Source: Verrucomicrobiia bacterium
Lineage (GTDB): Bacteria > Verrucomicrobiota > Verrucomicrobiia > Limisphaerales > JADLHS01
Direction: 5' to 3'
Assembly (NCBI GenBank): GCA_011525685.1
Contig: WYBW01000034.1
Coordinates: 1-38,109, forward strand
Length of the DNA stretch: 38,109 bases
Both the position numbers and the translations under genes were made by a program. Of this stretch, positions 1 to 7,040 are shown in pieces. Numbering within the stretch: position 1 is the first letter of the stretch; each line of letters starts with the position of its first letter. The notes beneath the pieces were generated by a model, which worked only from the letters and a program-made list of their open reading frames with translations, was not told the origin of the DNA and ran no database searches.

Positions 1-2
1 GT

Positions 3-1073
3 CCCGAGGTGCGGCGCTACGGGATCATCGGCGGGCAACATGACGACGTGCTCAAGTTGCTCAAGAAGTTGCAGGCGGCGCATCCCGGCATGGCCTTGAA
101 GTGTTGTTACGAAGCCGGGCCGCGCGGCTATCCGTTGGGCCGCTGCATCCGCCAGCACGGGGCGGAGTGCATCATCGTGGCCCCCTCGAAGGTGCCGCGC
201 CAGCCGGGGGATCGCGTGAAGACCGACCGGCGGGATGCCGATCAACTGGCCCGCCTGTTGCGCGCCGGGGAACTCACCGGCATCTACGTGCCGGACCCGC
301 CGGACGAGGCGGTGCGGGATTTGATCCGCGCCCGTTACCAGGTGCATAAGCAACAACACCGCGCCCGCCAGCAACTCAAGATGTTTTTGCTGCGCCAGAA
401 CATTCGCTACGCCGGCACAAAGCCCTGGACGCAAAAGCATCTGAACTTTCTGGCGACGGTGAAGCTGCCCTTTGCGGAACAACAGTTCGTCTTCCAGGAG
501 ATGGTCAACGTCATCACGGAGGCGGGCCAGCGGCTGGCGCGTTATGAAAAACAAATTGAGCGCGTGGTGGCAGGCTGGCGCTGGCAGCCGGTGGTCAAAG
601 CGTTGATGAGTCTGCGCGGCGTGGCGCTCTTGACCGGGGCGACGCTGGTGGCGGAGTTGGGCGACTTGCACCGGTTTGAGACCGCGCCGCAATTGATGAG
701 TTACCTGGGGTTGTGTCCCGGCGAACACACCAGCGGGACGACGCGCCAGCAGGGCGGGATCACCAAACTGGGCAACGGCCTTGCGCGTAAAGCGATGATC
801 GAAGCGGCCTGGAACAACAGCCGTGCGCCGCGCGTCAGCCGCACGGTGCTGGCGCGGCAGGCCGGTTTGCCCAAGGCGGTGACCGAAGCCGCGTGGAACG
901 CCCAGACCCGGCTGCATCAAAGATACAAGCACCTGACGGGTGTGGGGCGGAAGAAGTCGCAGGTGGCCGCCGCCGCGTTGGGCCGCGAACTCGCCGGCTT
1001 CGTGTGGGCCATTGGCCGGATGGTCCAGCCGCACGCGGCCCCGGTTGCCGCCGGGAAAGAAAAAGCCGCCTGA
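3..1073 (+). CDS. IS110-family transposase, 5' end cut by window edge
   Basis: DEDD transposase/recombinase of the IS110 family, which moves its element without classical inverted repeats. The frame is open to the left edge, so the N-terminus with the first catalytic Asp is outside the window; the GTG at position 9 is probably internal. Visible are the second acidic residue in a YEAGP motif, the DD pair in KTDRRDADQLARLL, a central helical linker, and a C-terminal Transposase_20 domain (SLRGVALLTGA, then YLGLCPGEHTSG with the candidate catalytic Ser). About 355 residues are present, close to the usual full length, so only a short N-terminal part should be missing. The stop codon lies in the loop of a GC hairpin. 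The family call is firm; the subgroup (IS110 or IS1111) is not resolved. Confidence 0.93.
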   Translation, partial: PEVRRYGIIGGQHDDVLKLLKKLQAAHPGMALKCCYEAGPRGYPLGRCIRQHGAECIIVAPSKVPRQPGDRVKTDRRDADQLARLLRAGELTGIYVPDPPDEAVRDLIRARYQVHKQQHRARQQLKMFLLRQNIRYAGTKPWTQKHLNFLATVKLPFAEQQFVFQEMVNVITEAGQRLARYEKQIERVVAGWRWQPVVKALMSLRGVALLTGATLVAELGDLHRFETAPQLMSYLGLCPGEHTSGTTRQQGGITKLGNGLARKAMIEAAWNNSRAPRVSRTVLARQAGLPKAVTEAAWNAQTRLHQRYKHLTGVGRKKSQVAAAALGRELAGFVWAIGRMVQPHAAPVAAGKEKAA

Positions 1074-1080
1074 AGGCGGC
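1065..1080 (+). terminator. Hairpin spanning the transposase stop codon
   Basis: GCCGCC (1065-1070) pairs with GGCGGC (1075-1080) around a TGAA loop that contains the transposase stop codon. A purine-rich tract follows, not a U-tract, so it may be an attenuating or structural hairpin and not a true intrinsic terminator. Confidence 0.35.
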
Positions 1081-1537
1081 GGGAAAAGACAAAGACGCTT
1101 TTAATAAAAAGACCAGGCAGATGAAAACCAGTGCCTGCCAGACTTGAGCGTGCCAGCGACAGGAGCCCGGTCAGGCGAAACGCTTGATGGTCGTTTGAGG
1201 CGGTGGAAGCCGATCCTCGTGCCTAGACTAAGCAAGACGCCGCGTCGGACCGTGTTCTGTTGATAACTTCGTGACGTGCGAACGTTGCGAGTGGACTCAC
1301 GTATCTCAGCCTTGATCACCGCAGGAAAGTGTTCCTGTCGCTGACTCGCTCAAGACGGTGGAGCAGAAAAGAGCCGAAAGAAAAAATGAAAACTTTCGGA
1401 GAGCAGAAGAACTGTGCGCTTGACAGTTTTAAGCCATATCAACGCTCCAATTGAGCGACGCGGAAGGTCATAGCTCATCCGACTCGCCCACAAAATTCGT
1501 TCGCCTGCGCCCGCTCTGGCTGACGGCCATTCACTCA
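1081..1537 (+). ncRNA. Non-coding right-end region of the IS110 element, candidate guide (bridge) RNA region
   Basis: No convincing gene lies in this 457-base stretch. It holds several stem-loops: CAGGAA/TTCCTG at 1322-1337 with a 4-base loop, and CCGAAAG/CTTTCGG at 1374-1399 with a 12-base loop. IS110-family elements are known to carry a structured non-coding RNA in one end that pairs with donor and target DNA; in the IS1111 group it lies 3' of the transposase. I infer that the element's right end and possibly such an RNA are here. Neither the element boundary nor the RNA ends can be fixed from one copy. The base composition is more mixed than in the flanking genes. Confidence 0.3.
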
Positions 1538-1678
1538 TCAGAGTTTTGCCGCAATCGCCTTCGCCATGTCGAGCGTGGAATCCTTGCCGCCCATGTCGTA
1601 GGTGCGGACCTTGCCTTCCCGGATGACCGCCGCTACCGCGCCTTCGTGCGCGCTGCCTTTGCCAGTTTCGCCAAGCCC
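1538..1678 (-). pseudogene. Displaced 3' fragment of isocitrate dehydrogenase gene
   Basis: These 141 bases encode about 46 residues and a TGA stop that match the C-terminus of the intact isocitrate dehydrogenase at 2457-3575 (shared segments GETGKGSA, EGAVAAVI, EGKVRTYDMGG and TLDMAKAIAAKL). By eye, nucleotide identity to 2457-2597 is about 87%, with mismatches spread along the length. Homology stops abruptly upstream, at the codon before LGETGKG. The fragment has no start and is not expressed on its own. It lies in the same orientation as the intact gene, on the far side of the toxin-antitoxin pair. That is the arrangement left when an element integrates in the 3' end of icd and brings its own replacement end. 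Confidence 0.85.
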
Positions 1679-1741
1679 CGCTGCGGCGGACGAAACGGAA
1701 TTTGCCAAGCCCACCGCGCGAGTGGTAAGTTTCGGCGTGTT

Positions 1742-1975
1742 ATGACCTACAAAGGCACAGTGAAAAACGGCGTGGTCGTGCTGGAGCCGCCGGCCAAGTT
1801 GCCAGAAGGAACGTCCGTCCGCATCGAACCCGAGCCGCCGCCGACCGTCCGCGATGAGGACCTCGACCCGGCGTGGCGGATAGACGAACTCGCGGGGCCA
1901 ACGGGCATCCCGGACCTCGCAGTCAACGTTGATCACTACCTCTACGGGCATCCGAAGGTGACCGATGGCAAGTAG
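1742..1975 (+). CDS. Antitoxin of the AF2212-like/DUF104 type
   Basis: A 77-residue protein whose first 30 residues (start MTYKGTVKNGVVVLE, then PPAKLPEGTSVRIEP) fit the AF2212-like (formerly DUF104) fold of small antitoxins, a short beta-rich DNA-binding or dimerisation module. The remaining 45 residues are acidic and proline-rich with a Tyr/His end, and are likely the segment that wraps the toxin. The frame stays open upstream to 1451, but that part overlaps the dehydrogenase fragment and has no similarity, so the ATG at 1742 is the better start. The gene overlaps the toxin gene by 11 bases in another frame, which suggests translational coupling. No clear Shine-Dalgarno is seen. Confidence 0.78.
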   Translation: MTYKGTVKNGVVVLEPPAKLPEGTSVRIEPEPPPTVRDEDLDPAWRIDELAGPTGIPDLAVNVDHYLYGHPKVTDGK

Positions 1976-2393
1976 GGGCGTCTTTCTCGACACCAACGGC
2001 TGGCTGGCGCTACTCAACGCCGATGAACCGCTCCATCCTGAGGCGGGCGCGACATTTCGCCAACTCGGCCGCGCTCGGCGCGAGATGGTGCTGACGGACT
2101 GGATTATCGCTGAAACCGGGAACTGCCTGGCCCGTTCATCGCTGCGCGCCGAGTTCGTAGAGACTGTGCGCCGCTTCTCCGCCAATCCGAACTTCCGCAT
2201 CATTCCGGTGTCTGCGCCGCTTCGGGAAAAGGCGCTCGCGTTGTATGCCGCGCGGCCCGACAAAACCTGGGGGCTGGTAGATTGCGCCAGCTTCATCGTC
2301 ATGCGGGATGAAGGCATCACAGAAGCCTTCACGACCGACAAGCATTTCGAACAGGCGGGGTTCGAACGCCTGCTCCCAGCCGAGGCCAACTGA
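1965..2393 (+). CDS. PIN-domain ribonuclease toxin (VapC-like)
   Basis: A 142-residue PIN-domain protein of full usual length, expected to be a Mg-dependent endoribonuclease that cuts RNA when free of its antitoxin. The acidic active-site set is visible: Asp9 in FLDTNGWLALL, Glu in IIAETGN, Asp in WGLVDCASF and Asp in FTTDKHFEQAGF. The order and spacing match type II VapC toxins. The start codon lies within the end of the antitoxin gene, as is typical of these pairs. The pair is on the plus strand while the surrounding metabolic genes are on the minus strand, and it lies between two copies of an icd 3' end, so it was probably brought in as cargo. Confidence 0.88.
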   Translation: MASRGVFLDTNGWLALLNADEPLHPEAGATFRQLGRARREMVLTDWIIAETGNCLARSSLRAEFVETVRRFSANPNFRIIPVSAPLREKALALYAARPDKTWGLVDCASFIVMRDEGITEAFTTDKHFEQAGFERLLPAEAN

Positions 2394-2397
2394 GCCG

Positions 2398-2456
2398 CCA
2401 CTTCGGAATTCGGATTTCGGGCTTCCTTCGTCATTCGGCTTTCGTCATTCGACATT
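2398..2456. repeat. TTCGGATTTCGG-type low-complexity spacer
   Basis: A short TTCGG/ATTCGG-rich stretch fills the gap between the convergent toxin and dehydrogenase genes. Similar sequence recurs at 29560-29605, 33100-33175 and 33335-33415, always between genes, so it appears to be a dispersed intergenic family distinct from the GTAG elements. Confidence 0.5.
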
Positions 2457-3575
2457 TCAGAGTTTCGCCGCGATGGCCTTTGCCATGTCGAGGGTGGAAG
2501 CACTGCCGCCCATGTCGTAGGTGCGGACCTTGCCTTCCTGGATGACCGCCGCCACCGCGCCTTCGAGCGCGCTGCCTTTGCCCGTTTCGCCGAGCCAGTC
2601 GAGCATCATCTTCGCGGCGAGAATCGTGGCGATGGGGTTGACCTTGTATTGGCCGGCGTATTTTGGCGCGGAGCCGTGCGTCGGCTCGAACACTGCCAGC
2701 TTCTGCCCGATGTTGCCCGAGCAGCCGAAGCCCAGCCCGCCCACCATTTGCGCGCACAGGTCGGAGATGATGTCGCCGTAGAGATTCGGCGCGACAAGCA
2801 CGTCGTAGTTGAACGGGTTCTTGAGCAGCCACATCGTCATGGCGTCAATGTTCGCGTCGTCCATCGGGATGTCCGGGAACTCCCGGGCCACGGCCTTGGC
2901 ACATTCGAGGAACAGCCCGTCGGTGGCGCGCACCACGTTCGCCTTGTGGACGACGGTGACTTTCTTCCGCTTGAATTTCCGCGCGAACTCGAACGCTGCG
3001 CGCACGATGCGCTCCGAGCCGGCGCGGGTGTTGATCTTGCACGAGACGGCGTATTGATCGGCGGGCAGTTTGGCGAACGGTGCGAACGGCTTGGCCAGCT
3101 TGCCCAGCGTGTCCACCAACTCCGGCGGCACGGGCGCGAACTCGACGCCGGCGTAGAGGTCTTCGGTATTCTCGCGGAACACCACTAGGTCAATGCCTTC
3201 CTTGAAATTGATCGGGTTGCCGGGATAGGCCTTGCAGGGACGCAGGCAAATGTAGAGATCGAATTGCTGTCGCATCCGCACGATGGGCGAACGATACGTG
3301 AGGCCCTTGCCCTGAAGCGCGGGCGCGAGTTCGGCGGCGGCGGCTTTGACCGGCTTGGAGGTGATTGCGCCGAACATGGCGGCGTCCACGTTCTTGAGGA
3401 GGTCCATGGTGCGCGCGGGAAAGGCATCGCCTTCCCTGCGCCAGAACTCCCAGCCGATGTCGCCGTGAATATATTCGGCGTCCAGTTGAATCTTATCGAG
3501 GACGATCTTGGCGGCTTCGAGGACATCCACCCCGATACCGTCACCGGGCAGCCAGGCGATCTTGAATCGGGCCAT
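2457..3575 (-). CDS. icd: NADP-type isocitrate dehydrogenase
   Basis: Member of the isocitrate/isopropylmalate dehydrogenase family, 372 residues from the ATG at 3575; a GTG four codons further upstream is possible. The enzyme oxidatively decarboxylates isocitrate to 2-oxoglutarate in the cytoplasm. Seen are the N-terminal LPGDGIG loop, the substrate loop RENTEDLYAGVE, the metal/substrate aspartates in the NLYGDIISD region, and the cofactor loop THGSAPKYAG. In E. coli Icd the Lys-Tyr pair after the Pro binds the NADP 2'-phosphate, whereas NAD enzymes carry Asp-Ile, so NADP is favoured. RENTEDLYAG fits Icd better than LeuB, but some paralogues in this family have other substrates. The 3' end is partly duplicated at 1538-1678. 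Confidence 0.85.
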   Translation of the reverse strand: MARFKIAWLPGDGIGVDVLEAAKIVLDKIQLDAEYIHGDIGWEFWRREGDAFPARTMDLLKNVDAAMFGAITSKPVKAAAAELAPALQGKGLTYRSPIVRMRQQFDLYICLRPCKAYPGNPINFKEGIDLVVFRENTEDLYAGVEFAPVPPELVDTLGKLAKPFAPFAKLPADQYAVSCKINTRAGSERIVRAAFEFARKFKRKKVTVVHKANVVRATDGLFLECAKAVAREFPDIPMDDANIDAMTMWLLKNPFNYDVLVAPNLYGDIISDLCAQMVGGLGFGCSGNIGQKLAVFEPTHGSAPKYAGQYKVNPIATILAAKMMLDWLGETGKGSALEGAVAAVIQEGKVRTYDMGGSASTLDMAKAIAAKL

Positions 3576-3713
3576 ACAGTTTCGCACTCAGGTTGAGCCG
3601 CGCGGGCCGGCTGGTACGCAGCGGTCCGCGAAGTTCAACTTGAGGTCAGCCCGGTTGCGATTTCCACACCTGTGTTGGCAAAAGCCGCGCGTTTTTTGGC
3701 GTCCCCGGCCAGG

Positions 3714-5885
3714 TCAAGCCGGAGCCGAAGACGCGCTTGCCGAGGCTTCCTGTTCTTGAAAGTGAACGCCATCCTTCTGATGACGTGCTTCCACGAAATC
3801 CTTCAACTGGCACAGTGAATGATTCCAGATCACATCATGCACGAAAGCGGGGAAGGCATGGCGCATCAGCCACCATGCCGGTCCGGTGAGCCAGTTGCGA
3901 CCGCGGGTGAAATTGAAGGCCACATAAATCGAAAGGTCGCACACGTCCGGCTTGGGCGTTTCCAACTCGAAGATCAAAACCCCGCCGCGCGCGAAGCCGT
4001 TCTGAACCCGATAAACCGCCAGTTGATTGACGACCACGTGTTCCAGCAGAAGTCGGAAGGAAAACCGGGGCAGCACCACCCGATACTCGATGGTGCAGCC
4101 GCCAACGTTCGGCTCACCGGCCACGCGGCGGATGCGCACCCACCGGGGATGCAAATACTCGCGATCCGGCTCGCCGAACCGCCCCAAGGCGGCGAACACT
4201 CTCGCCCGTGGCGATCGGATGCGGATCGTGTACATCCGCTCGAATTCGTAACTCGACGGGCCGGGCATCCGGCACGCTGCCAGCCAGTGTGCGAACGCCG
4301 CGCGCTTGGCTTCCAATCGTTCCAAAGCCACCCCGGTCGTAAAGCGTCCCAACCCACGCCAGCGCAAGCCAAACATCAATTCCGCCGCGTAGTTTCGCAG
4401 CGTCACCAGCACCCCGCCGCTAATGATGGACCACAGGACCGAGGGCCGCACCATGGCGCGGAAGACTTGTTCGTAGCGGTCGTCGCCGCTGGCAATCTTC
4501 CAGAGGATGTTTTCGAGCGTTCGTTGCGATGCCACGGCGTTCTTCCTCTCCGAGATGACGGCCTGATAGAGAAAGCGGCTCAACACCGAGGAACTGAACA
4601 CCACCCGATGGATCAGAAACACCAGGGCCGCATACCGGTTGTCCCGACGAAACTGGTCAATCACCGGAGCATAACCGCGACGCAGACTCGCTTCGTCCAC
4701 ACCCCGCTCCAGCGCGGCGGCCGCCAGCGCCGCCGCCGTCTGCTGCGCGGATAGCAGGCCGTCCTTGTACAGTCGCGTGACCACCAAATCCCCCACCACC
4801 GCGACGCGCGATCCGATGGCCTGCCGGGCCGAACCGATGACCATGTTCGGACTGCAGGTGCAGGCCAGGCGCAGTTGCGTCCGGGGCGGCACCAGCTTCC
4901 GGATGTGGGGCAGTTCCAAAAAATGCCGCATGATGCGCCGCGCGGCTTCCGGTTCCCTGGCGGCATCCACGCTGCGTCCGACCAGCACCGCGGTCAGGAA
5001 GCCCCGCTTCGGGACCAGCGAACACATTTCCAAAGGCAACGCTTTGGACCCGTACTCCACGAAATGAATCTCCTCGTCCAGCCAGGGTGACTGATGGGCG
5101 TCGAGTTCCATTTCAAAGATCAACGCACGGCGCAGCCGCGGCGGCTCGAACCCGGGCAGCGCCTGGCGGATGATCCGCACCATGGGATTCTCGTGGGCCG
5201 ACAGCCCCGGCTTGCCGTTCACGCCCGCGGCGAACACCAACAAGTCCGCTTCGACCCGCGCTTCGAGTCCGGCCTGCCGATAGATGATCACCGGTTTTCC
5301 GTCAGACGCGCGTGTCACGTTGCTGACTTCAGCGCCGATCACCTCGGCTCCGGTTTGCCGGGCCGCCTGTAGGAGGTATCCATCGAAATTCTGCTCCGGA
5401 TCGGACCTCCGGCTTGGGCGCGACCCCCGATAAACGGAAAACATCTCCCGCCCCGCCGGCACTTCGAGAGTGATGTTTTTCCAGTAGCCCTGGATCGTGA
5501 CGCTGCGAATCCGGCTCTGAATCACCCCCTCGGACAAAGACAGTCCCAGTTCGTGCAGCCCGTCGTTCAGGCGAGGCGAAATGCCACCGGCGCAATGGTT
5601 GCACCCTTTCCAACACTCCGGCAACGAAACCTCCTTCGAGTTGGCGGATTGAAGCCGACGCTCGAAGATCAGCACCTTGAGTTGCCGTCCAAGTTTCGCC
5701 GCCAGCCGCAGCAGTTGAATTGCGAAAAATGCTCCCGCAGGACCGCCACCGATCACCACCACGGTTGCCCCTGACGCCAGGCGAAGCGGCTCACCCGTGG
5801 GCAACCGTCCTGGTGAATTTGCGGAGTGCATTTGCTCAAGGTCCGCGAACTCGACAAACTCGCAAGGATGATCGCGCTCGGGCAC
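3714..5885 (-). CDS. FAD-dependent oxidoreductase (geranylgeranyl-reductase-like) fused to a SRPBCC-like domain
   Basis: A 723-residue protein. Residues about 40-420 form a Rossmann FAD-binding oxidoreductase of the geranylgeranyl reductase/para-hydroxybenzoate hydroxylase group, with a GGGPAG dinucleotide motif at 46-51, an acidic ribose-binding Glu near 75 and a second FAD motif VVGDLVVTRLYKDG. A cysteine cluster CWKGCNHC (C91, C95, C98) follows the first strand region and may bind metal or an iron-sulfur centre. Residues about 430-550 are helical and probably membrane-associated. Residues about 560-705 resemble a START/SRPBCC hydrophobic-ligand domain. A role in reducing isoprenoid or lipid substrates is inference. 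The start may instead be Met19. It lies 138 bases upstream of icd, possibly an independent unit. Confidence 0.7.
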   Translation of the reverse strand: MPERDHPCEFVEFADLEQMHSANSPGRLPTGEPLRLASGATVVVIGGGPAGAFFAIQLLRLAAKLGRQLKVLIFERRLQSANSKEVSLPECWKGCNHCAGGISPRLNDGLHELGLSLSEGVIQSRIRSVTIQGYWKNITLEVPAGREMFSVYRGSRPSRRSDPEQNFDGYLLQAARQTGAEVIGAEVSNVTRASDGKPVIIYRQAGLEARVEADLLVFAAGVNGKPGLSAHENPMVRIIRQALPGFEPPRLRRALIFEMELDAHQSPWLDEEIHFVEYGSKALPLEMCSLVPKRGFLTAVLVGRSVDAAREPEAARRIMRHFLELPHIRKLVPPRTQLRLACTCSPNMVIGSARQAIGSRVAVVGDLVVTRLYKDGLLSAQQTAAALAAAALERGVDEASLRRGYAPVIDQFRRDNRYAALVFLIHRVVFSSSVLSRFLYQAVISERKNAVASQRTLENILWKIASGDDRYEQVFRAMVRPSVLWSIISGGVLVTLRNYAAELMFGLRWRGLGRFTTGVALERLEAKRAAFAHWLAACRMPGPSSYEFERMYTIRIRSPRARVFAALGRFGEPDREYLHPRWVRIRRVAGEPNVGGCTIEYRVVLPRFSFRLLLEHVVVNQLAVYRVQNGFARGGVLIFELETPKPDVCDLSIYVAFNFTRGRNWLTGPAWWLMRHAFPAFVHDVIWNHSLCQLKDFVEARHQKDGVHFQEQEASASASSAPA

Positions 5886-6002
5886 TCCAAAGGCGGGTCA
5901 AGGAAGAAGCGGGTGTATGCCCTCGCGGTCGGCTCTCCCATCCCAACTTCGTCTTGAAGGTTTGAGAGTTCATAAGCCGTGGCTCGTCATCTGGCGGGCC
6001 GC

Positions 6003-7037
6003 CTACGCAGTCGAAGCCAGGCTCGCAACCGCGTTCACTTGATACGCCTCCCAACACCGGGTGCAGACTCCGTGCTCCGGCGACCAGTTCGGGAACTCGG
6101 TGGTGATGCGCTGGACGAGGCCAGACTCCAACGAACCGGGCTCCGCCCACTGGAATGTCGGAAAGTCGCACAGCGGACAGGACGCGCCGGGCGCGGGCCG
6201 ATGTGCGTCGCGCAACCCGCGCGGATCGGCAATCAGCGCGAGCAAGTCCGCGTGACGTGGAGCTTTGGCTCCCCACAATGTGTTGAAGGTTTGCGCCCGC
6301 TTCTCCTCCGGCCAGAAGGAATAACCACGCGCGAAGGCGGCGGCGTGTTGTTCGCGCGTGGCCATCGGCGCTTGTCCCGCGGCGGCAAGGCGGCCATCAA
6401 TTGTGATGTCCCACAGCAGCCGATACCGCTCGCGGGCGAGCCGCTTCTGCGCGGTGTTGAGTTCCGGCAACTCCAGTTCGGGCACATAGCCGAAAGCCGG
6501 ATCCAGCATGTCATGCAGGTGCATGAACTCGTGGCGGAGAAAATCTCGCAGGTCCATCGGAACGCGGGCTTCAGCCCGCTTCAACGTCGTCAGGCTGTGA
6601 GACTCTGGAACTGTCCGACTGCTTCCGGCTGTTCCGCGCTGAAGCGGACTGAAGTCCGCGCTCCATTCCCCCACCAGCCGCTCCGGCTTCAGCGCCAGCA
6701 GGCCGGTGCGCTGGCCGGCATCATTGACGTAGAGTTCCGCGCCCTCGTCGTTCTTGCCCGTGCTTTTGCGCACGGCCAGGACGGCAAGCCGTTCGCGCAC
6801 GAGCGGAAACTCATTGAGCACGTCCGTCAATGGCTGCTCCAGTCCCCATTCGCGAAACCAGTCCAGATGCAGCTTGAAGAACGCGGCATTGCGCTCGTCG
6901 GGATCAAGGATGCCGTAGAGCCGCTCACGTTCGCGGTGGAAGCGGGCGATTTGCAAGGTCGGCACGCCGCTGCGACGGCCGCTCGTACAGAGGAACACAG
7001 CCGCTTCAAGGAAATCGTCGTCGTAGCGCAGTTGCAT
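6003..7037 (-). CDS. HExxH/zinc-ribbon protein next to TorD chaperone, function unknown
   Basis: A 344-residue soluble protein with no signal peptide. It has a histidine-rich HEFMHLHD motif at 169-176, which looks like a metal site of HExxH type, and two CxxC pairs (C287/C290 and C325/C328) that would form a zinc ribbon or rubredoxin-like knuckle. Residues about 126-160 are encoded by an inserted palindromic repeat (6563-6662) and are unlikely to be part of the native fold. The gene starts 3 bases after the stop of the TorD-like chaperone gene, so the two are almost certainly co-expressed. A role in assembling or inserting metal into the molybdoenzyme is inferred from position only. I do not recognise a named family. 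Confidence 0.6.
   Translation of the reverse strand: MQLRYDDDFLEAAVFLCTSGRRSGVPTLQIARFHRERERLYGILDPDERNAAFFKLHLDWFREWGLEQPLTDVLNEFPLVRERLAVLAVRKSTGKNDEGAELYVNDAGQRTGLLALKPERLVGEWSADFSPLQRGTAGSSRTVPESHSLTTLKRAEARVPMDLRDFLRHEFMHLHDMLDPAFGYVPELELPELNTAQKRLARERYRLLWDITIDGRLAAAGQAPMATREQHAAAFARGYSFWPEEKRAQTFNTLWGAKAPRHADLLALIADPRGLRDAHRPAPGASCPLCDFPTFQWAEPGSLESGLVQRITTEFPNWSPEHGVCTRCWEAYQVNAVASLASTA
6563..6662. repeat. Palindromic repeat family C, inside a coding region
   Basis: Two perfect-type palindromes bracket a 65-base centre: GCGGGCTTCAGCCCGC at the left and GCGGACTGAAGTCCGC at the right. Their loops (TTCA and TGAA) are complementary, so the ends also form one long inverted repeat. There is no GTAG border. 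The element is read through in frame by the gene at 6003-7037. Confidence 0.75.
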
Positions 7038-7040
7038 GGA

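Noticed and set aside
1451..1741. Upstream extension of the antitoxin gene
   Set aside because: The extension runs through the displaced icd fragment in antisense and has no similarity to antitoxins; the ATG at 1742 fits the family N-terminus.
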